Shown: positions 1-9,988, numbered from the stretch's first letter. The stretch: 64,000 nt of DNA from Amycolatopsis arida (GCF_900115565.1 NZ_FOWW01000001.1:811731-875730), one strand, 5' to 3'. Program-made: numbers and translations. Notes: generated by a model not told the origin, from the letters alone.

Positions 1-384
1 CGCCCGCCGCTCGGTCACCGCGAACGCCAGCACGGCGGCGATCCCCAACGCGAGGAACGCCGCCATCGCGACCTCGTTCGAGAGGATCCCGGCGACGCTC
101 ACCGCGGCGGCGGCCCCGACGACCAGCACCAGCGAGCGGACCGGCACCGGGTGCGCCCGCTCGTGCCGGCCGCCGCGCGGAAGGGCCCGGGGCACGAGCA
201 CCGCCGGCACGGCCGCGGCGACGGCCAGCACCACGAACGCCGGCCGCCACGACCCGAACTGCGCGACGAGCCCGCCGAGGGCGGGGCCCACGAAGGTCCC
301 CACCCCGAACATCGCGGAGACCAGCGCGCTCCCGCGGGCCCACAGGTGGCGCGGCAGCGCCGAACGGATCACGGCGAACCCCAC
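1..384 (-). pseudogene. MFS transporter remnant, 5'-truncated, continues past window edge
   Basis: Read on the minus strand, the frame gives a typical drug-exporter segment: LWARGSALVSAMFGVGTFVG, then PALGGLVAQFGSWRPAF and two further hydrophobic helices ending AFLALGIAAVLAFAVTERRA at the window edge. In 14-helix MFS exporters this motif lies about 110 residues in, after three membrane helices. Here the preceding sequence belongs to the hydrolase whose stop codon is at 413-415, so the first helices are missing. A GTG at 382-384 could start a short product, but I see no ribosome binding site. I read this as a deletion remnant. The rest of the gene lies outside the window and could not be checked. 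Confidence 0.6.
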
Positions 385-412
385 TTTCGCGGTGGCCCGG
401 GGTGTTTCCCGC

Positions 413-1579
413 TCAGCCGTGGCCGGGAGCGAACGGGCCGCCCGCCGCGAAGGCCCACCCGGCGAAGCGTTCGGCGATGCGCCGGTGGGTGGCGGTGTCC
501 GGGTGGAGCCGGTCGGGCAGCGGCAGCTCGGCGACATCCGGTTCGCCGTAGAGCGCGCGACCGTCGAGGTAGTGCAGGTTCGGGTCGTCGGCGGCCCGGT
601 GCTCGACGAGGCGGGCGAGCTCGTCCCGGATGACGGTGAGGGTCAGCCGCCCTCCGGCGCGGTCCGCCGGGTCGCCGATCGCCCGGAAGACCAGGGTCGA
701 GCCGTCGAGGTCCGCGACGCCGGGCCCCGGGGTGTCCTCGTGGATGGGGCACAGGATCGGGGAGACGACCACCAGTGGCGTGCTGGGATGCCCGTCCCGG
801 ATGGTGTCGAGGAAGCCGTGCACCGCCGGGGTGAAGCCGCGCAACCGCATCAGGTCGGTGTTCACCAGGTTGATGCCGATCTTGAGGCTGATCAGGTCCG
901 CCGGGGTGTCCCGGAGAGCCCGCGCGACGAACGGGTCGAGCAGGGCGTTGCCGCGCAGGCTCAGGTTGACCAGCTCCACGCCGCCCCGGTTCGCCGCGAG
1001 CACTGGCCAGCTCGCGGTGGGACTGTCCGCATTGGAGCCATGGCTGATCGAGCTGCCGTGGTGCAGCCACACCCGCCGCCCGCGGTCCCGCGCCGGCTCG
1101 ACCGGGGCGTCGGTGTGCAGGGCGACCAACTCGGTGATCTCGGTGTGCGGCAGCCAGATCTCGACGTCCTTCGCGCCCGGCGGCAGGCCCGCGAAGCGGG
1201 CCGTGCCGGGTCGGCCGGGGCTGGTGGTCGCGGACCGGGTGGCCATGTCGATGGTGTGGACGTTGCCGCCGGGCACGGTGGCCCTGCCGGCCGGGCGGCC
1301 GTCGACGAGCAGCTCGAACACCCCCTCCGGCGGCGCCGGCATGCCCCGGTAGGCGGTCCTGGTGGGGAGGACGTCCAGCTCGACGGCGGTGGCGCGGGTG
1401 CGGAAGGCCAGCCGGACACCGGCGGGTTGGGCCTCGACCATGGCCAGGTAGTCGTCGGGGAACCGCGCCCGGGCCCGGGCGGGCAGCCGGTGCGGCAGCA
1501 CGCCGTGCGCGGTGCGTTCCAGGTCGAGGACGCCGCGCAGCAGGTCGGCGGTGATGGGCGTGGTGATCCAGTCGGGCAC
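413..1579 (-). CDS. GDSL/SGNH-type hydrolase (SsfX3-like)
   Basis: A 388-residue protein. The N-terminal half (about 1-165) is a beta-rich ancillary domain, and the C-terminal half carries SGNH hydrolase blocks: GSSISHGSN with the nucleophile serine near residue 178, LRGNALLD as block II, KIGINLVN as block III and DRLHPD as the Asp-His block V. This two-domain layout matches the SsfX3-like GDSL acylhydrolases of actinomycetes, which cut or transfer acyl esters. The substrate is unknown. There is no signal peptide, so it is probably cytoplasmic. It is transcribed away from the PadR gene at 1856, and its 3' end abuts a truncated MFS gene. Confidence 0.8.
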   Translation of the reverse strand: MPDWITTPITADLLRGVLDLERTAHGVLPHRLPARARARFPDDYLAMVEAQPAGVRLAFRTRATAVELDVLPTRTAYRGMPAPPEGVFELLVDGRPAGRATVPGGNVHTIDMATRSATTSPGRPGTARFAGLPPGAKDVEIWLPHTEITELVALHTDAPVEPARDRGRRVWLHHGSSISHGSNADSPTASWPVLAANRGGVELVNLSLRGNALLDPFVARALRDTPADLISLKIGINLVNTDLMRLRGFTPAVHGFLDTIRDGHPSTPLVVVSPILCPIHEDTPGPGVADLDGSTLVFRAIGDPADRAGGRLTLTVIRDELARLVEHRAADDPNLHYLDGRALYGEPDVAELPLPDRLHPDTATHRRIAERFAGWAFAAGGPFAPGHG

Positions 1580-1825
1580 GACCGCCGAAGCTAGGCGCCC
1601 CTCGAGCCACCGGGCAACTGGTTAACAGTCCGGCCGCACCGCGGGCCATGGCGCGGCCCGGACTGGCCGAGCCCCCACGCGTCGCCGCGGGCGATGAAGC
1701 CGTGCACGGGTCCTGACCGTGTTCACTGGGTCGTGAGATGGCTACGGACCGGGATGGCGCGGTGGTACACACCCGGCGCGGCATCGCAATACCGCCTTGC
1801 CATGAAGTTGGCCGACACCTTATAG

Positions 1826-1849
1826 TCGGTTCCTACTAATAGGAACCGA
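1826..1849. promoter_or_regulatory. Palindromic operator before the padR-type gene
   Basis: Perfect inverted repeat TCGGTTCCTA-CTAA-TAGGAACCGA, 10-bp arms with a 4-bp spacer. It ends 6 bp before the ATG at 1856, so it covers the probable ribosome binding site and lies just after a TATAGT -10-like element at 1821-1826. The position suits autorepression by the PadR protein. It does not match the classical ATGT-N8-ACAT PadR box. Confidence 0.7.
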
Positions 1850-1855
1850 GGAAGT

Positions 1856-2485
1856 ATGGCGCCGAAGCGGAAGATCTCCAACACCCTGGCCCTCGCGGTG
1901 CTGGGCCTGCTCCTGGAACGGCCGATGCACCCCTACGAGATGGCCGCCGTCCTGCGGGAACGGCACAAGGGCAGCAGCTTCAAGATCAACTCGGGATCGC
2001 TCTACGACACGGTGGAGGCCCTGGTCCGACACGGGTGGATCGAGCCGAAGGCCACCGTGCGCTCGGGTCGCCGTCCCGAGCGCACCGTCTACACCCACAC
2101 GGAGCTCGGCCACCGGGAGTTCCTCCGCTGGCTCGACGAGCTGGTCCGTGTCCCGGTCGACGAGTACCCCAAGTTCCTCGCCGCCGTCTCCTACCTCGGC
2201 GCGCTCGGCCCCGGCGGCGCGGTGGACGCGTTGACCGAGCGCACCCACCACCTGACCCGGTGGATCGAGGAGACCCGCGCCGCGCACGCCGAGGTCGTCG
2301 ACTCCGGCGCCGCGCCCCGGCTGTTCGTCATCGAGGTCGAGTACCTGCTGAACGCGTGGGAGTCGGAGCTGGCGTGGGTCCGCCGCACCATCGACGAGAT
2401 CCGCGACGGCAGCCTCGCCTGGCCGGACACTCCACCCGACGACCGGACCGACAGCGCGGACGACGCCACGAAGGAGTCCCAGTGA
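1856..2485 (+). CDS. PadR family transcriptional regulator
   Basis: A 209-residue PadR repressor. The N-terminal winged helix reads LALAVLGLLLERPMHPYEMA, then SGSLYDTVEALVRHGWIEP and the wing RRPERTVYTHTELG. The C-terminal part (about 100-190) is the PadR C-terminal helical dimerisation domain. The start is ATG 1856, inside the palindrome at 1826-1849. The stop overlaps the GTG of the following flavin monooxygenase (GTGA), so the two genes are translationally coupled. I infer that the regulator controls this oxygenase in response to an aromatic or xenobiotic ligand. Confidence 0.9.
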   Translation: MAPKRKISNTLALAVLGLLLERPMHPYEMAAVLRERHKGSSFKINSGSLYDTVEALVRHGWIEPKATVRSGRRPERTVYTHTELGHREFLRWLDELVRVPVDEYPKFLAAVSYLGALGPGGAVDALTERTHHLTRWIEETRAAHAEVVDSGAAPRLFVIEVEYLLNAWESELAWVRRTIDEIRDGSLAWPDTPPDDRTDSADDATKESQ

Positions 2486-3966
2486 GCAGTGACCGCACCA
2501 CCGAGACCGAGGTGCTCGTCGTCGGCGCCGGACCGGCCGGGCTGATGCTCGCCACCGAGCTCCGACTGTCCGGAGTGGACACCGTGCTGGTCGAGCGGCA
2601 GGACCGCCGCCCGGACTTCTGCCGCGGCTTCAACCTCAACGCTCGCGCCCTCGACCTGCTCGCCCGCCGCGGTCTCGCCGACCGGTTCCTCGCCGAGGGG
2701 TGGCAGGCACCGCACGCCCCGACCGCCGGCCTCCCGGTGACCCTCGACCTGGCCGGCGCGCACACCGACCACCCCTTCTCGCTGGGCATCCCGCAGACCC
2801 GTGTCGAGGAGCTTCTCGAGGACCACGCCCGCGACCTCGGCACCGACCCGCGCCGGGGGCACCGGCTGGACGACCTCACCCAGGACGGCACCGGCGTCAC
2901 CGCCACCATCGGCACCGCCGGTGACACGTACCGGATCCGCGCCGGCTACCTGGTCGGCTGCGACGGCGGCCGCAGCACCGTCCGCGGGCGCGCCGGCGTC
3001 GACTTCCCCGGAACGGACGCCACCCGCTTCTCGCTGCTCGGCGACGTCGAGCTGGCCGACCCCGACGCGCTTCCGTTCGGCATGACCGCCGGCCCCGGTG
3101 GCTCGGTGTTCACCATCCCCCGCCCCGGCTACGTCCGGATCGTCACCGAGGACCCCACCCCGCCCGAGCGGAAGGACGCCCCGGTCACCCTCGACCAGCT
3201 CCGGCACGCCGTGGCCACCGCGCTGGGCCGGCCGGTCGAGCTCCGCGCGCCGCGCTGGCTCACCCGGTTCGGGGATGCCGCGCGGCAGGCCAGCCGCTAC
3301 CGCGCCGGCCGGGTCCTGCTGGCCGGGGACGCCGCACACATCCACCCGCCGGCCGGGGCGATCGGGGTGAACGTCGCCCTCGACGACGCGGTCAACCTCG
3401 GCTGGAAGCTCGCCGCCACCGTGCGCGGCACCGCGCCCGCCGGCCTGCTGGACAGCTACCACGACGAACGCCACGCCGCCGGCACCCAGCTCCTGGCCAG
3501 TACGAGGGCTCAGGTGCTGCTCGCCGAACCCGACGACCGGACAGCTCCGCTGGTCGACTTCCTCACCCGCCTCGCCGGCGATCCCGGCGTCCTCCGCGCC
3601 CTCGCCGAGGCGGTGACCGGGTTGGACACGCGCTATCCCATGCGGCCCGAGACGTCCCACCCGTGGCTCGGCCGCCTCCTGCCCGACCTGGCCCTGGTCA
3701 CCCCGACCACCCGCACCCGGCTCAGCGCCCTACTCGCCACCGGTCGCGGCGTTCTGCTCGACCTGGCGCCGTGGCCGAGCCTCGCCGAGACCGCCGCCGG
3801 CTGGCGGGACCGGGTCGACATCGTCCCGGCTCGCTGCCCCGAGCACCCCGACCTCCTCGCCGCCCTGGTCCGCCCGGACGGGCACCTGGCATGGGTACGG
3901 ACCAGCGCCTCCGGCGACGACGCGGGCCTACCGGAGGCGCTGGAACACTGGTTCGGCCCAAGCTAG
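2482..3966 (+). CDS. FAD-dependent aromatic-ring monooxygenase
   Basis: A 494-residue class A flavin monooxygenase of the PheA/TfdB type. It shows the Rossmann motif VVGAGPAGLML at the N-terminus, a GRSTVRGRAGV segment, and the FAD-ribityl motif LAGDAAHIHPPAGAIGVN followed by ALDDAVNLGWKLA. The usual GGQGMN there is replaced by GAIGVN. A thioredoxin-like C-terminal region of about 120 residues follows, as in the phenol hydroxylase branch. The start is GTG 2482, with AAGGAG at 2471-2476, overlapping the PadR stop. Expected reaction: NAD(P)H- and O2-dependent hydroxylation of an aromatic compound or antibiotic. The substrate is unknown. Confidence 0.85.
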   Translation: MSSDRTTETEVLVVGAGPAGLMLATELRLSGVDTVLVERQDRRPDFCRGFNLNARALDLLARRGLADRFLAEGWQAPHAPTAGLPVTLDLAGAHTDHPFSLGIPQTRVEELLEDHARDLGTDPRRGHRLDDLTQDGTGVTATIGTAGDTYRIRAGYLVGCDGGRSTVRGRAGVDFPGTDATRFSLLGDVELADPDALPFGMTAGPGGSVFTIPRPGYVRIVTEDPTPPERKDAPVTLDQLRHAVATALGRPVELRAPRWLTRFGDAARQASRYRAGRVLLAGDAAHIHPPAGAIGVNVALDDAVNLGWKLAATVRGTAPAGLLDSYHDERHAAGTQLLASTRAQVLLAEPDDRTAPLVDFLTRLAGDPGVLRALAEAVTGLDTRYPMRPETSHPWLGRLLPDLALVTPTTRTRLSALLATGRGVLLDLAPWPSLAETAAGWRDRVDIVPARCPEHPDLLAALVRPDGHLAWVRTSASGDDAGLPEALEHWFGPS

Positions 3967-4730
3967 GCGTCGCGCCGGGCGAGGGTGTACGCGCCCGCGC
4001 CGAGCGCGGTGGCCGCCCACACCACCATCGCGATCGCCGCGCCCAGCGGGGACAGCACCGGGTCCGTGACGTCGCCGGCGAGCTGCTCGGCCAGGTTCGG
4101 CAGCATGACCGCGTAGGCCCGCGCGTTCCACGGCCCCGGCAGCAGCAGCGCCACCACCGGCAGCACGAACAGCACCAGTGTCACCGTCACCAGCGCGCCC
4201 GCGCTGGACCGCACCGCCGCGCCGACGCCGACCGCGACCAGGGCCACCACCATGATCGACAGCCCGCCGGCCAGCACCGGGGGCACCGCCTCGCCCAGGG
4301 ACGGCCACGGCGCGATCGGCGCCGGCCGGTCCCCGACGACGAGCGCGGTCACCATCGCCGACAGCGCCGCGATCACCAGCCCCACCACCAGCGCGAGCGC
4401 CGCCACCACGGCCGACTTGGCGGCGAAGAACCGCAGCCGCTGCGGTACGGCGGTCAGGCTGGTGCGGATCATCCCGGTCGTGTACTCGCCGGCGATCGCC
4501 AGCGCCGCCAGCACCCCGAGGCAGAACTCGGTGACCGGGATGCTGAGCACGCTGGCGTCGGCCGCGCCGAAGCTGGCCCGCTCGGCCGGTGCCGTGGAGT
4601 CCCAGTCCGCGGTCATCAGGAACGACACCACCCCGCCGACGACCAGCGCCAGCACGCTCGCCCCGACCAGGTAGTACGTGGACCGCACCGTGCGGACCTT
4701 CAGCCACTCCGAACCCAGCACGTCGTTCAT
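3963..4730 (-). CDS. ABC-2 type transporter permease
   Basis: A 255-residue membrane protein with about six hydrophobic segments (first around 20-40) and the ABC-2 hallmark AIAGEYTTGMIRTSLTAVP near residue 80. It starts with ATG overlapping the stop of the ATP-binding gene (ATGA at 4727-4730), so the two form one exporter. Its stop codon and that of the convergent monooxygenase share the same tetranucleotide CTAG at 3963-3966. It probably exports a drug or lipid. The divergent two-component system at 5772 is a plausible regulator. Confidence 0.88.
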   Translation of the reverse strand: MNDVLGSEWLKVRTVRSTYYLVGASVLALVVGGVVSFLMTADWDSTAPAERASFGAADASVLSIPVTEFCLGVLAALAIAGEYTTGMIRTSLTAVPQRLRFFAAKSAVVAALALVVGLVIAALSAMVTALVVGDRPAPIAPWPSLGEAVPPVLAGGLSIMVVALVAVGVGAAVRSSAGALVTVTLVLFVLPVVALLLPGPWNARAYAVMLPNLAEQLAGDVTDPVLSPLGAAIAMVVWAATALGAGAYTLARRDA

Positions 4731-5638
4731 CGCGCCCGCCCCTCCGCGCGGTAGTCCACGCTCTCGTTGGTCAACTCCAGGTAGGCCTCCTCCAGCGACG
4801 CGCTGCGCGGGGTCAGCTCGTGCAGCACGATCCGGTGCCGCAGGGCCAGCTCGCTGATCGCCGGCGCGGCCAGCCCACCCACCAGCAGCCCGCCGTCCGG
4901 CTCGGGCGCCACGTCCGCGCCCGCCGCCCGCAGCGCTCGCGCCAGCTCGGTCGCCGCGCCGGCCCGCACCAGCACGCCCTGGGCGAACCGCTCGGCCAGC
5001 TCGGTGATCGACGACTCCAGGATCAGTCGACCCCTGCCGATGATCAGCACCCGGTCGGCGGTCAGCGCCATCTCACTCATCAGATGGCTGGACACCAGCA
5101 CCGTGCGGCCCTCCGCGGCCAGCGACCGCATCAGCTGCCGGATCCAGCGGATGCCCTCGGGGTCCAGCCCGTTCACCGGCTCGTCGAACAGCAGCACCCC
5201 CGGGTCGCCGAGCAGCGCGGCCGCCATGCCCAGCCGCTGCCGCATCCCCAGCGAGAACCCGCCGATCCGCTTGCCGGCCACCCCACCGAGGCCGACCCGC
5301 TCCAGCACCTCGCGCACCCGCCGGTCCCCGATGCCGTTGCCGCGCGCCAGGCAGCGCAGGTGGTCGGTGGCGGTCCGCCCGCCGTGCACCGCGCCGGCGT
5401 CGAGCAGGGCACCCACCTCGTGCAGCGGGCGGCGCAGCTCGGTGTACCGGCGACCGTTGACCAGCGCCGCGCCGGAGGTGGGCCGGTCGAGGCCGAGGAC
5501 CGTCCGCATGGTGGTGGACTTGCCGGCGCCGTTGGGGCCGAGGAAGCCGGCCACGTAGCCGGGTTTCACCGTGAAGGACAGCCGGTCGACGGCGAGCGTC
5601 GGGCCGTACCGCTTGGTCAGCTCGTTGACTTCGATCAT
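4727..5638 (-). CDS. ABC transporter ATP-binding protein
   Basis: A 303-residue DrrA/CcmA-type ATPase. Walker A is GPNGAGKST, the signature region is GGFSLGMRQR (a variant of LSGGQ), Walker B is GVLLFDEPVNGLDPEG, and the switch histidine is in LVSSHLMSE. The C-terminal extension (about 220-303) fits the DUF4162-like tail of antibiotic exporters. I chose ATG 5638 (MIEVNELTKRYG) over an upstream in-frame start because homologues begin here. It is coupled to the permease gene by ATGA. Confidence 0.92.
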   Translation of the reverse strand: MIEVNELTKRYGPTLAVDRLSFTVKPGYVAGFLGPNGAGKSTTMRTVLGLDRPTSGAALVNGRRYTELRRPLHEVGALLDAGAVHGGRTATDHLRCLARGNGIGDRRVREVLERVGLGGVAGKRIGGFSLGMRQRLGMAAALLGDPGVLLFDEPVNGLDPEGIRWIRQLMRSLAAEGRTVLVSSHLMSEMALTADRVLIIGRGRLILESSITELAERFAQGVLVRAGAATELARALRAAGADVAPEPDGGLLVGGLAAPAISELALRHRIVLHELTPRSASLEEAYLELTNESVDYRAEGRAR

Positions 5639-5771
5639 GCCGCCCACGATCCGCCGGTGCCTCCTTCGTGCACATCGGACCGTGGCTCGGTTCCCGGTCG
5701 CCGGGTCCACCCTGGGGATGACGTCCCCCGGAACGACGCGCTCGGTGGCCCGCCCGGGCTACCGTCGAAGC

Positions 5772-6944
5772 GTGCACCGGCTGCCTACCCTGCTCCGACG
5801 GATCCCCCGTGGGACCCACCTCGTCCTCGCCGACACGGTGGCCGCCGGGCTCTGGTTCACCGTCTATCTCGGCTTCATGCACACCAATGTCGGCGTGGAG
5901 CGGGCCTTCACCGGGCCGGAGTGGCTCGGCTGGCTCATCGCCGCCGGGGTCGCGCTGCCGGTGGCCGTGCGCCGGCTGTGGCCGATCCCGGTGCTCGGGG
6001 TGGTCGTGGCGGCGTCGATGGCCGCCGCGCTCACCCACCTCACCCGCGAGCCCGCGGCGTCCATGGCGTTCGCGCTGTACCTGGTGGCGCTGCGGGAGCC
6101 GACCCGGCGATCGGCCACCGCCCTCGGCGTCGCGCTGGTCGCCGAGGGCACCGCGATCTGGGTCAGCATGGCCGGCAACACCGTCGAGCCGGTCACCGGA
6201 CCGGTGTTCTACGTCGTGTTCGTCGCGCTGTTCGGCCTCACCGGCTGGCTCACCGGGTTCGTCGTGCGGACGTGGCGCGCGGCCGCGGCGAGGGAAGCCG
6301 AGCAGCAGGCGCAGCGCGCGCTGGTGGACGAGCGGCTGCGGATCGCCCGCGAGCTGCACGACGTGGTGGCGCACGGGCTCAGCCTGATCGCGGTGAAGGC
6401 CGCGGTAGGCCACCACGTCGCCGCCGAGCAGCCGGCGGAGGCGCGGGACGCGTTGCGGGTCATCGAGACCACGACCCGGCAGGCGCTGGTGGAGATGCGG
6501 CACATCCTCGGCGTGCTGCGCTCCGAACGTGACCTGGCCGCCGAGCTCACCCCGTCGCCCCGGCTGACCGGCCTCGGTGAGCTGGCCCAGCGGGCGCGGC
6601 TGGCCGGCGTCGAGGTGGACCTGACCGTCCGGGCCGGCGCGCTGCCGGAGGGCGTCGAGCTGTCGGTGTACCGGATCGTGCAGGAGTCGCTGACCAACGT
6701 CGTCAAGCACGCGGCGCCGGCCCGCTGCCGGGTGCTGGTGGAGTCCGACGGGAACGAGGTGCGCGTCGAGGTGACCGACGACGGCGACCCGGTGCCGGCC
6801 GACCGACCCGCCGGGCACGGGCTGATCGGCATGCGCGAGCGGGCGACGCTCTACGGGGGCGTCTTCTCCGCGGGGCCGAGGCCGGGCGGCGGGTTCGCGG
6901 TGCGCGCGGCGATCCCGTTCGGTGCGGCGGGGGTGCCGGCGTGA
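5772..6944 (+). CDS. Two-component sensor histidine kinase (NarL type)
   Basis: A 390-residue kinase. Residues about 15-160 hold several membrane helices. The DHp region is [20 protein letters not shown], with the phosphorylated His in ELHDVVAH (HisKA_3 class). The ATPase part has [11 protein letters not shown] as the N box and [11 protein letters not shown] as the G2 box. GTG 5772 is preceded at 6-7 bp by TACCGT, a typical actinomycete -10 element for leaderless mRNAs, so translation may be leaderless. An ATG at 5718 is an alternative start. The stop overlaps the response regulator start (GTGA at 6941). Confidence 0.85.
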   Translation: MHRLPTLLRRIPRGTHLVLADTVAAGLWFTVYLGFMHTNVGVERAFTGPEWLGWLIAAGVALPVAVRRLWPIPVLGVVVAASMAAALTHLTREPAASMAFALYLVALREPTRRSATALGVALVAEGTAIWVSMAGNTVEPVTGPVFYVVFVALFGLTGWLTGFVVRTWRAAAAREAEQQAQRALVDERLRIARELHDVVAHGLSLIAVKAAVGHHVAAEQPAEARDALRVIETTTRQALVEMRHILGVLRSERDLAAELTPSPRLTGLGELAQRARLAGVEVDLTVRAGALPEGVELSVYRIVQESLTNVVKHAAPARCRVLVESDGNEVRVEVTDDGDPVPADRPAGHGLIGMRERATLYGGVFSAGPRPGGGFAVRAAIPFGAAGVPA

Positions 6945-7594
6945 TCCGGGTGCTGGTGGCCGACGACCAGGCGCTGCTGCGCGGCAGCTTCCGGGTGCTG
7001 GTGGACAGCGCGCCGGACCGCACGGTGGTGGGCGAGGCCGGCAACGGTGTCGAGGCCGTCGAGCTGGCCCGGCGGGAGCGGCCGGACGTGGTGCTGATGG
7101 ACGTGCGGATGCCGGAGATGGACGGCATCGAGGCCACCCGGCTGATCTGCGCCGAGGGCACGGCCAGGGTGCTCATCCTCACCACGTTCGACCTCGACTC
7201 CTATGTGTACTCCGCGCTGCGCGCGGGGGCGAGCGGGTTCCTGCTGAAGGACACCCCGCCCGCCGAGCTGCTGTCGGCGATCGGGGTGGTGGCCGCGGGG
7301 GAGGCGTTGCTGGCGCCGACGGTGACCCGCCGGCTGATCGCCGAGTTCGCCCGCCGGCCGGAGCCGCGGCCGGCCACCTCCCGCTCGCTGGCCGGGGTGA
7401 CCGACCGGGAGCGGGAGGTGCTCGACCTCGTCGCGCATGGACTGTCCAATGCGGAGGTCGCGGAGACGTTGTTCGTCAGCGTGGCCACGGTGAAGACCCA
7501 CGTCGGGCGGCTGCTGGCGAAGCTGCGCGCCCGGGACAGGGCCCAACTGGTGATCGCCGCCTACGAGGGCGGCCTGGTCACCCCCGGGGACTGA
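6941..7594 (+). CDS. LuxR/NarL family response regulator
   Basis: A 217-residue regulator. The receiver has acidic residues VADDQ, the phospho-acceptor Asp in [13 protein letters not shown], Thr in LILTTFD and Lys in FLLKD. The C-terminal GerE helix-turn-helix starts at [20 protein letters not shown] and includes [17 protein letters not shown]. It is the cognate partner of the kinase encoded just upstream. The exporter operon at 3963-5638 is divergent and a natural target. The 3' end overlaps the convergent GH3 gene by 34 bp. Confidence 0.92.
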   Translation: MIRVLVADDQALLRGSFRVLVDSAPDRTVVGEAGNGVEAVELARRERPDVVLMDVRMPEMDGIEATRLICAEGTARVLILTTFDLDSYVYSALRAGASGFLLKDTPPAELLSAIGVVAAGEALLAPTVTRRLIAEFARRPEPRPATSRSLAGVTDREREVLDLVAHGLSNAEVAETLFVSVATVKTHVGRLLAKLRARDRAQLVIAAYEGGLVTPGD

Positions 7595-9282
7595 GCGACC
7601 GGGGCGGGGGCCGCCGCGGAGTGGCCGTAGGGGAGCTCCTCGCTCAGGTGCACCGGCAGCCGCCCGCCGGCCCGCGCCCCGAACACGACGTCGGCGACGG
7701 CCCCGAGCACCGTGTCGTTGGCCGGTGGCTGGGTGTCCCAGACGAACGTCTGCGCGTAGGCCGCCAGCGCGGCCCCGAGGTCCGGATACGCGGTCACGTC
7801 GTGCGGGACGCCGATCGACACCGCCGCCACCCGTGTGCCGGTCGCCGCCAGCGCCCGCACCAGCCGGGCCTGCCCCGGCGGCAGGGCGGCCGTCCTCGCG
7901 TAGGTGGCGACCAACACCTGGTCGACGTCGCGGGCCCTGGCCACGGCCTCGGCGATCTCCGCGTCCGTCGGGTCCGCACCGCCCGCCTGCCACCACTCGG
8001 CGCCCAGGTGCCGGGCCAGCGCCTCGGTGTCCAGCACGCCGGCCACCAGCGTCCGCGCGTCACGGCGGAACGGCAGCGCCCCGGAGCTGTTGTCCAGCAC
8101 CGTGATCGAGTCCCTGGCGATCGCGCGGGCCGCCTTCCGTGCCCCGCGGGTGCCGCTCAGCGCCGCCGCGAGCTCCGGGTCGGCCGGCCGCCGGTCGAAC
8201 GCACCGTAGACGCACTTCAGCCGCAACACCCTGGCCGCGGACTCCTCGATCCGCTCCGGGCTCAGCCGGTCCCGCAGTGCGTGCGTGATCGCCGCGTGGT
8301 CGGTGAACGGGCCGGTGGACAGCACCACGTCCGCCCCGGCGCGGATCGCCAGCACGCTGCCGTCGACCACGCCCCACCGCTGCCGGATCGCACCCATCTG
8401 GACGGAGTCGGTGATGACCACGCCGGTGTAGCCCAGGTCGCCGCGCAGCACGCCGGAGACCACGGCGGGCGACAGCGTCGCCGGCAGCTCCGGGTCGATC
8501 GCGGTGAGCAGGATGTGCGCGGTCATCAGCACCGGCGCCCCGGCCGCGACGGCCGCCCGAAACGGTGGGAAGGCCGTGCGTTCCAGCGTCTCCCGGTCGG
8601 CGTCCACCGTGGGCAGCTCCAGGTGGGCGTCGACGTCCGCGCCGCCGTGCCCGGGGAAGTGCTTGACGGCCGCGGCCACCCCGGCGGCCCGGTAGGCCCG
8701 GACCTGGGCCGCGGTCAGCCGGGACACCAGCTCCGGGTCCTGCCCGAACGAGCGCACCCCGAACGGCCGGTCGGGACGGCTCTCCACGTCCGCGACCGGC
8801 GCCAGGGTGAGCCGCACCCCCGCCAGGCGCAGCTCGGCGGCGGTGATCCCGGCCGCGGTGGCCGCCTTCGCCGGGTCCCTGGCGGCGCCGAGCCCCATCG
8901 GCCGGGGCAGCGCGGTGGTGCCGGTGCGGATGTTGTGCGCGGCCCCGTGCTCGAAGTCGCCGCCCACCAGGATCGGCACGCCGGTGGCGGCGGCGCGCAT
9001 CCCGTTGGCGTACTCGGCGGCGGCCCTGGGATCCGGGGCGTCGGACAGCGAGGCCACGCCGGCGTGCAGCTCGGCGACCGCCCTGCGGACGTCGGCGCGC
9101 GGGCCACCGACCATGACCAGCTGGCCGACCTTCTGTTCCGGGGTCATGGTCGCCAGGTGGCGCTCGGCGACGGCCGCGCAGTCCCGGCCGGGCGCGGTCC
9201 GCGGGACGGCGGCGGCCGGGAGGACGGGGACGGCGAGCACGGCGGTGCTCGTCAACATGAGGGATACCAGTCTTCGGATCAT
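7561..9282 (-). CDS. Secreted glycoside hydrolase family 3 (beta-N-acetylhexosaminidase-like)
   Basis: A 573-residue protein with a Sec signal peptide (MIRRLVSLML core, cleavage likely after PAAA near residue 25). The GH3 TIM barrel (about 35-360) has VKHFPGHG, the NagZ-type loop DAHLELP that supplies the His-Asp acid/base pair, and ITDSVQMGAI with the nucleophile Asp. A second alpha/beta domain follows to about 560. It probably trims N-acetylglucosaminyl units from cell-wall or chitin fragments outside the cell. It sits between two two-component systems and may be controlled by either. Confidence 0.85.
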   Translation of the reverse strand: MIRRLVSLMLTSTAVLAVPVLPAAAVPRTAPGRDCAAVAERHLATMTPEQKVGQLVMVGGPRADVRRAVAELHAGVASLSDAPDPRAAAEYANGMRAAATGVPILVGGDFEHGAAHNIRTGTTALPRPMGLGAARDPAKAATAAGITAAELRLAGVRLTLAPVADVESRPDRPFGVRSFGQDPELVSRLTAAQVRAYRAAGVAAAVKHFPGHGGADVDAHLELPTVDADRETLERTAFPPFRAAVAAGAPVLMTAHILLTAIDPELPATLSPAVVSGVLRGDLGYTGVVITDSVQMGAIRQRWGVVDGSVLAIRAGADVVLSTGPFTDHAAITHALRDRLSPERIEESAARVLRLKCVYGAFDRRPADPELAAALSGTRGARKAARAIARDSITVLDNSSGALPFRRDARTLVAGVLDTEALARHLGAEWWQAGGADPTDAEIAEAVARARDVDQVLVATYARTAALPPGQARLVRALAATGTRVAAVSIGVPHDVTAYPDLGAALAAYAQTFVWDTQPPANDTVLGAVADVVFGARAGGRLPVHLSEELPYGHSAAAPAPVAQSPGVTRPPS

Positions 9283-9344
9283 GGTTCGAGCGTCGCCGGT
9301 GCCGGGCCGCGGATCGTCGGCCGCGCGGCCGATCCCGCTACGTC

Positions 9345-9988
9345 TCAGGTCGTACGGGTCTCGTGGGCGAGCACGATCAGCTGGACGCGGTCGCGCACGC
9401 CGAGCTTGGTCAGGGTGCGGCTGACGTGCGTCTTGACCGTGGCCGGGCTGACCACCAGCCGCTCGGCGATCTCCTCGTTGGACAGACCCGCCACGACGAG
9501 GTCGGCCACCTCGCGCTCCCGGTCGGTCAGCGCGTCGAACGCGGTGTTCGGCCGCGCCCGCCGCGGGCGGCGGGCGAACTCGGCGACCAGCCGCGCGGTG
9601 ACCGACGGCGCGATCAACGCGTCGCCGCGGGCGGCCACCCGCACGCCGTGCACCAGCTCGAACGGCTCGCAGTCCTTGAGCAGGAACCCGCTGGCGCCGG
9701 CCCGCAGCGCCTCGTAGACGTACTCGTCGAGGTCGTAGCTGGTCAGCACGACGACCCTGGTCGCACGGCAACGCGGGTCGGCCACGATCCGCCGGGTGGC
9801 CAGCAGCCCGTCGACACCCGGCATCCGGATGTCCATCAGCACCACGTCCGGCCGCAGCTCGACGGCGGCGACGAGGGCCTCGGCGCCGTTGCCGGCCTCG
9901 GCCACCACGGTCAGGTCGTCGTGGGCCTCGAGCATCGTGCGCAGGCCGGCACGGACCAGGGACTGGTCGTCGGCGAGCAGGACCCGGA

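Noticed and set aside
3963-3966. Shared CTAG stop codons of convergent genes as a regulatory device
   Set aside because: Striking, but explained by compact convergent genes each ending in TAG on the palindrome CTAG.
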